Shown: positions 60,500 to 64,000 of the stretch, piece by piece
Layout of the letters: each line of letters opens with the position of its first letter
How positions within the stretch are numbered: the first letter of the stretch is position 1
Source of the DNA: DATBHM01 sp963772375
GTDB taxonomy: Bacteria > Actinomycetota > UBA4738 > JACQTL01
Length of the DNA: 64,000 bases
Assembly (NCBI GenBank): GCA_963772375.1
Contig: CAVYXG010000004.1
Location: 124,001 to 188,000, forward strand
Direction: 5' to 3'
The notes under the pieces: generated by a model
Seen by the model: the letters and a program-made list of their open reading frames with translations, nothing else
What the model was told of the DNA's origin: nothing
Databases searched by the model: none
Translations under genes and position numbers: made by a program

Positions 60500-60570
60500 T
60501 GGCCCGTGGGGTAACGGTAGCCCGACTGACTCTGGATCAGTTAGTCCTGGTTCGAATCCAGGCGGGCCAG
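60500..60570 (+). tRNA. glnT: tRNA-Gln (anticodon CTG)
   Basis: A 71-base cloverleaf. Acceptor TGGCCCG/CGGGCCA, D arm GGG..CCC with TAACGGTA loop, anticodon stem ACTGA/TCAGT around the loop CTCTGGA (anticodon CTG), T stem CCTGG/CCAGG with TTCGAAT. Discriminator G; the 3' CCA is not encoded (GCAG follows). Confidence 0.93.
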
Positions 60571-60678
60571 CAGGGGAACGCTCGAGGCAGCGGGGCGAAC
60601 GTGGCGAGCAGACAGGCGCCCGTTCGCCCCGTGCCTCAAATCGTGGTTCCGTCTGTCGACTCGAGCCACCCTCAGGTG

Positions 60679-62459
60679 TCAACAGCTCATGTTCTTCAAG
60701 GTCGACCCGGGGAACACGGCGTCGAACGCGATCGCCTCCGGTGACCCGTCGATCGTGCTCGGGCTGCCCAGGTCGCCGACCGTTCGATGGGCAAGGTAGT
60801 TCGCCATGCTGGACAGGTGGCTGTCGTTCTCGCGCACCTCGCCACGGTTGAGCATCACTCCGGAGGGCAGGACATCCTGGACGAGCCGCCGGCCGTCGCC
60901 ATCCGTGTCGAACCTCGACCTGAGCAATGCTTCCATGCGGTCCGTGAGCAGGGGAACGCCCCCCGTCCGTCCCGGTGAGGCGGTGTGGCCATGGTCGGCG
61001 GTCAAGCAGAACACGTACCGACCTCGAAATCGGTTGTCCAGGAACGAAATGAAGTAGTCGAGGAACTGATCCTGGACCCGGATGGTGTCATCCATCTCGA
61101 TCGAATCGGCGAAGAATCTGTGCCCGACCTCGTCGATGATCTTGTAGTTGATGAACAGCAGATCGGCTTCGTCGTGCTGGCCCAAGTGTTCCTGCTCGAT
61201 GACCGCCTTGATCGCCTGGGTCTGATACGGGATCCGCGCCGGCGTCTGCCACCCTCCGAGTGCAGCGTGGATGCTGTGGCCGCGCCAGGTCCCGTCAATC
61301 TTGCCGTCCAGCGCATCAGCCCATTGCCTCGTGAAGCTCGCGAGCGGCGGGGTCACGGCCCGATTGTTCACGTAGGCCGGGAAGGTGTAATACCGCGCCA
61401 GATAACGGGGGAGATGCCAGATGGGGACGCCCGATTCCCCCTTCTCCTTCTCTCTCAGGACGGCGATGTGCTTCACGCCGCCGGGAAGGTTTCCGCCCTG
61501 GCCCACCATCCCCAGATGCCACGCCGTCGTGCCGAACATCGCCGTCCTCGCCTTCGCCCCCATCGCCTTGGCGTACTCGTCTGCGAGGACTGGGACGCGC
61601 AGAACCCCCGGCCCATGCGACCAGGGATCTGCGAGGTGCCCATCAGGGAACCGAATTGTGGTGTCGACGACACCGTGCCGGGAGGGGAAGGCCCCGGTCC
61701 CGATCGTCGCGTGGATCGGTGCCGTATTCGACGGGAACGAGCCGATGGTGGCCTGATCGAACCACGTTCCTTTCCGGATCAACTCCCGGAGATGCGGGGT
61801 GGCTCCTGGATGCAGGCCGAGGACATAGCGACCACCCGCGTCCCACACCATGACGACGATGAGCTTGGGCTTGGCGCGGCCTGGCTTGATCGCCTCGTCC
61901 ATCGGCGACCCGTCCGGAGCTTTGAACGGGAATCCCAGGAGCTTGGCGATCGTGGGCGCGATGTCGGCGGACGTCACGGGCCGCTGTCGGCTGCCCGCGG
62001 CCCTGATGAAGCCGGGGCCATGCCAGAGCATCGGAACATCCTGGGTGTAGTGCCATGGTGTGCAATGGCTGATGCTGCCGTTCACGTAGTTCCACCGTGC
62101 GGCGCAAACAGGAGGTCTGCCGACCGGTGCGGATCCCATCCCCGCTTGAACCTTGCAAGCACGGCGGAAGGCAAATGGCACGTTCCCGGGCCCGATCCGG
62201 TCGTCGTCGCGCCCGTCGCCCCCAACCCTCGCGCACCCGATAGGCTCAGGAACAGGGCGCCCGGGATCCCCGCTGCCGCGCCCTTGAGGAACCTGCGGCG
62301 ATTGATTCCTCGTTCTCCACTATGAGCCCGGGCGACTGCTCCGGCGGACGCAAAGCCGGCATTCTCGAGGCCCGAGGATCGCCGGAGATCTTCGAGCGCC
62401 GCGGTTCCAACGTCGACCGGTCGGTCCGTTCCGCCATCGCCCGAGGCATCTACACTCAT
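60679..62459 (-). CDS. Tat-exported alkaline-phosphatase-superfamily protein, broken by a one-base frameshift
   Basis: From ATG at 62459 the frame gives a Tat signal (NRRRFLKGAAAGIPGALFL) and then WDPHRSADLLFAPHG before reaching a stop at 62082. The next frame picks up at WNYVNGSISHCTPWHYTQDVPMLWHGPGF and continues to the end at 60679. One base missing in the GG run at 62095-62096 would join them. The main body has VVMVWDAGG (metal Asp), SFPSNTAPIHATIGTGAFPSRHG (nucleophile loop) and TADHGHTASPG (metal His/Asp). The DVPMLWHGPGF-to-ADIAPTIAKLLG segment, normally C-terminal in this superfamily, precedes the catalytic core. Likely an extracellular phosphodiesterase or phosphatase if intact. Confidence 0.78.
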
Positions 62460-62910
62460 ACGGCACCTGCGGCCAGCGTCCACCCCAGCGTGGAGGCGGC
62501 CAGGATACCATTCCAGCCAAGCGGTCTCACGTCCTTCATTCTCCGTACATCGATTGTTGCGCGTCGGAACTCGGCGGCCATGCCCCCACCTCCGGACTCT
62601 TTCGCTGGCGAATCCGGCCTCGAACCGACAGAGCACTCTTGCCGAACGCCCCCAGGTGATCGGGACACTCAAGCGATCATTCGTCACTGATTCCACTGCC
62701 GCAGCCACGCGGCAGGTCGGCGAGTTTGGTTCGAAACAGGCGGGGCATCGCGTTCACGATTTCGGAGCAGGCGCCGCGCCGCAAGGAACTGTCCGTCAGG
62801 CCCGCGGGGTCGCTCGCTTGTCCTGATTCGAAGCCCCAAGGGACACACCGGACGAAGGAGCCGCAGGTCCATTGGGCCGGGGCTCTTTGGGGGTGTGGAT
62901 GCGGACCGCG
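62460..62910. other. Gene-free stretch
   Basis: 451 bases between the divergent-looking end of the phosphatase region and the monooxygenase-like gene. Short open frames exist on both strands, but none has a ribosome binding site or recognisable motif. The base composition is less GC-rich than the neighbourhood in places (62660-62760), which hints at old foreign or decayed DNA. Confidence 0.45.
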
Positions 62911-63210
62911 CTACGGCAGGATCTGGTCGTAGATCTCGTAGTGGCCAACCGTCTGCTGCGGTTGGCCCTGCGAGACCGTCGCCCGCATCTCGGCGGTCGC
63001 GGCCTCGTAGGCGTTGATCCCGTCCATGGAGTCCCAGAACGTCAGCCCGACCATCAGGCCGTTCGTGCGGTCGGCCATCCAGTAGCCGCCCCGGAACCCG
63101 GGGGTGCCCTTCAGGATGGGCTCCACCACCTTGCTGGCCTGGAGAGCCGCCTGCTCCAGTTGGTCGACGAGCTCGGCCGGGTACTGCGTCCACGTGATCC
63201 TCGCGTTCAT
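62911..63210 (-). CDS. Antibiotic biosynthesis monooxygenase-like (ABM, dimeric alpha-beta barrel) protein
   Basis: 99 residues from ATG at 63210, after GGGAAGGGAG. ARITWTQYPAELVDQLEQ, GFRGGYWMADRTNGLMVGLTFWDSMDGINAYEAATAEMR follows the ABM/ferredoxin-like barrel pattern of small enzymes or heme/quinone-binding proteins. Partner genes are not evident. The specific activity cannot be told. Confidence 0.75.
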   Translation of the reverse strand: MNARITWTQYPAELVDQLEQAALQASKVVEPILKGTPGFRGGYWMADRTNGLMVGLTFWDSMDGINAYEAATAEMRATVSQGQPQQTVGHYEIYDQILP

Positions 63211-63442
63211 TCGGCGATCTCCCTTCCCGGATGGGACCGGACGGCGGTGGATGGAGCCCCGGGCCGCACGGCCCGGGACGGCGGGGATCATGCGGGAAGC
63301 CGCCGGGGAAGTTCAAGCGGGGTCGTCGTCGACGTCGGGCCCGCCGACGATCAGGTCGCCGAACCCTCGGTCTGCCCAGTCGGGGCGATCAAGTATCACC
63401 TCCGATGTGACCGATGCTCTCAGGGTGAATATCTTGCACGGG

Positions 63443-64000
63443 ATGACCAGCGCCACCGGGAACGCGGCCCGTCGGCCGGCGTGGGCCGCCGTGGCGCTCG
63501 GCCTGCTGCTGATCGGGTCGCCCGTGACACCCGTTCCCGCCACGGCCGCGCAGGGCCGGCACACCGTGCCCGGCACCTCCTGCACCGTGTTCCCGGTCGA
63601 CAACGTCTGGAACACCGACATCTCGAAGCTGCCGGTGAACCCGCAGTCCGACGCCTGGATGCGGTCGATGCACGCGGGCTCCACCGACCTCCACCCCGAC
63701 TTCGGACCACCCGCCTACGGCATGCCGTTCACGGTGACGGACGCGTCCACGCCGAAGCACCAAGTCCATTTCCAGTACGCGAGCGAGAGCGACAAGGGGC
63801 CGTACCCGTTCGGGCCGAAGACGCCGATCGAGGGCGGGCAGAACGCCGGGGGGGACCGGCACGCGCTGATGGTCGACCGATCGACGTGCACGCTGTACGA
63901 GCTGTACCACGGGTACTGGAACGGCGGGCACCCCAAGGCCGGGAGCGGCGCGGTCTTCGACCTGGAGGCCGACCACCTCCGGCCGAACGGCTGGACGTCG
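63443..64000 (+). CDS. Secreted protein, C-terminus cut by window edge
   Basis: 186 codons are open to the end of the window. A signal peptide (AAVALGLLLIGSPVTPVPATAA) is followed by TVPGTSCTVFPVDNVWNTDISKLP and later FQYASESDKGPYPFGPKTPIEGG, HALMVDRSTCTLYELYHGYW and GSGAVFDLEADHLRPNGWTS. I recognise the pattern as a family of secreted actinobacterial proteins without assigned function. Two Cys could form a disulfide. No Shine-Dalgarno is obvious before the ATG at 63443. Confidence 0.75.
   Translation, partial: MTSATGNAARRPAWAAVALGLLLIGSPVTPVPATAAQGRHTVPGTSCTVFPVDNVWNTDISKLPVNPQSDAWMRSMHAGSTDLHPDFGPPAYGMPFTVTDASTPKHQVHFQYASESDKGPYPFGPKTPIEGGQNAGGDRHALMVDRSTCTLYELYHGYWNGGHPKAGSGAVFDLEADHLRPNGWTS

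Noticed and set aside
63313..63400. Short minus-strand frame encoding an acidic ~28-residue peptide (DRPDWADRGFGDLIVGGPDV)
   Set aside because: Composition is protein-like but there is no ribosome binding site and no recognised family, and it lies in the promoter region of the secreted protein gene.

Overview
The window reads as one contiguous piece of a GC-rich chromosome (by eye around 70% G+C) from a member of the Actinomycetota. The lineage calls rest on gene content: a fused 2-oxoglutarate decarboxylase/dehydrogenase-succinyltransferase (Kgd type), CofC for coenzyme F420, a bacterial proteasome activator (Bpa), an HU protein with a basic tail, a DivIVA-like septal protein between coaD and DUF177, and the MoxR-DUF58-TgpA trio. 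The many class III cyclase-domain genes and a TYANVMATLALVVALGG-type protein point to an uncultured soil-type lineage outside the classical Actinomycetes, but I cannot place it to class.

The backbone follows an order familiar from Streptomyces and Mycobacterium: smc, acyP, fpg, rnc, rpmF, DUF177, sepIVA-like, coaD, rsmD, recG, fakA-like, rpmB, thiD, thiL, Lrp-type RAM protein, ddl, plsC, cofC, HU. Accessory blocks are inserted into it. They are an NAD block (nadC, nadA, pncA) with an IS110 remnant (1.3-5.2 kb); an acetate block (transporter, acs) with a TauE permease and a hydrolase-cyclase fusion (13.6-21.5 kb); pckA, a two-component system and a molybdopterin enzyme (24.5-29.7 kb); and a PHP protein plus kgd (36.2-40.9 kb).

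Right of HU (42.7-64 kb) the content is mostly accessory: MoxR-DUF58-TgpA, a VapBC-type toxin-antitoxin pair, two more cyclase proteins, an SDR lacking its catalytic Tyr/Lys, a tyrosine phenol-lyase-like enzyme, Bpa beside a 41-residue membrane protein, an ABC exporter, a fused formimidoyltransferase-cyclodeaminase, an amidohydrolase, tRNA-Gln, a Tat-exported phosphatase with a frameshift, and a secreted protein cut by the right edge.

Metabolically the genes fit an aerobic heterotroph. It can take up and activate acetate, run a modified TCA cycle with Kgd, make phosphoenolpyruvate with PckA, salvage and make NAD, and degrade tyrosine and probably formiminoglutamate. Three features deserve most attention: a multi-branched RNA-like fold just upstream of the truncated IS110 recombinase (candidate bridge RNA), recurrent TAnnnT hexamers 6-11 bases before start codons that suggest leaderless transcription, and four nucleotide-cyclase-homology proteins of different architecture within 64 kb. 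Three genes carry a single disrupting change (two one-base frameshifts, one in-frame TGA); these may be true decay or assembly errors.
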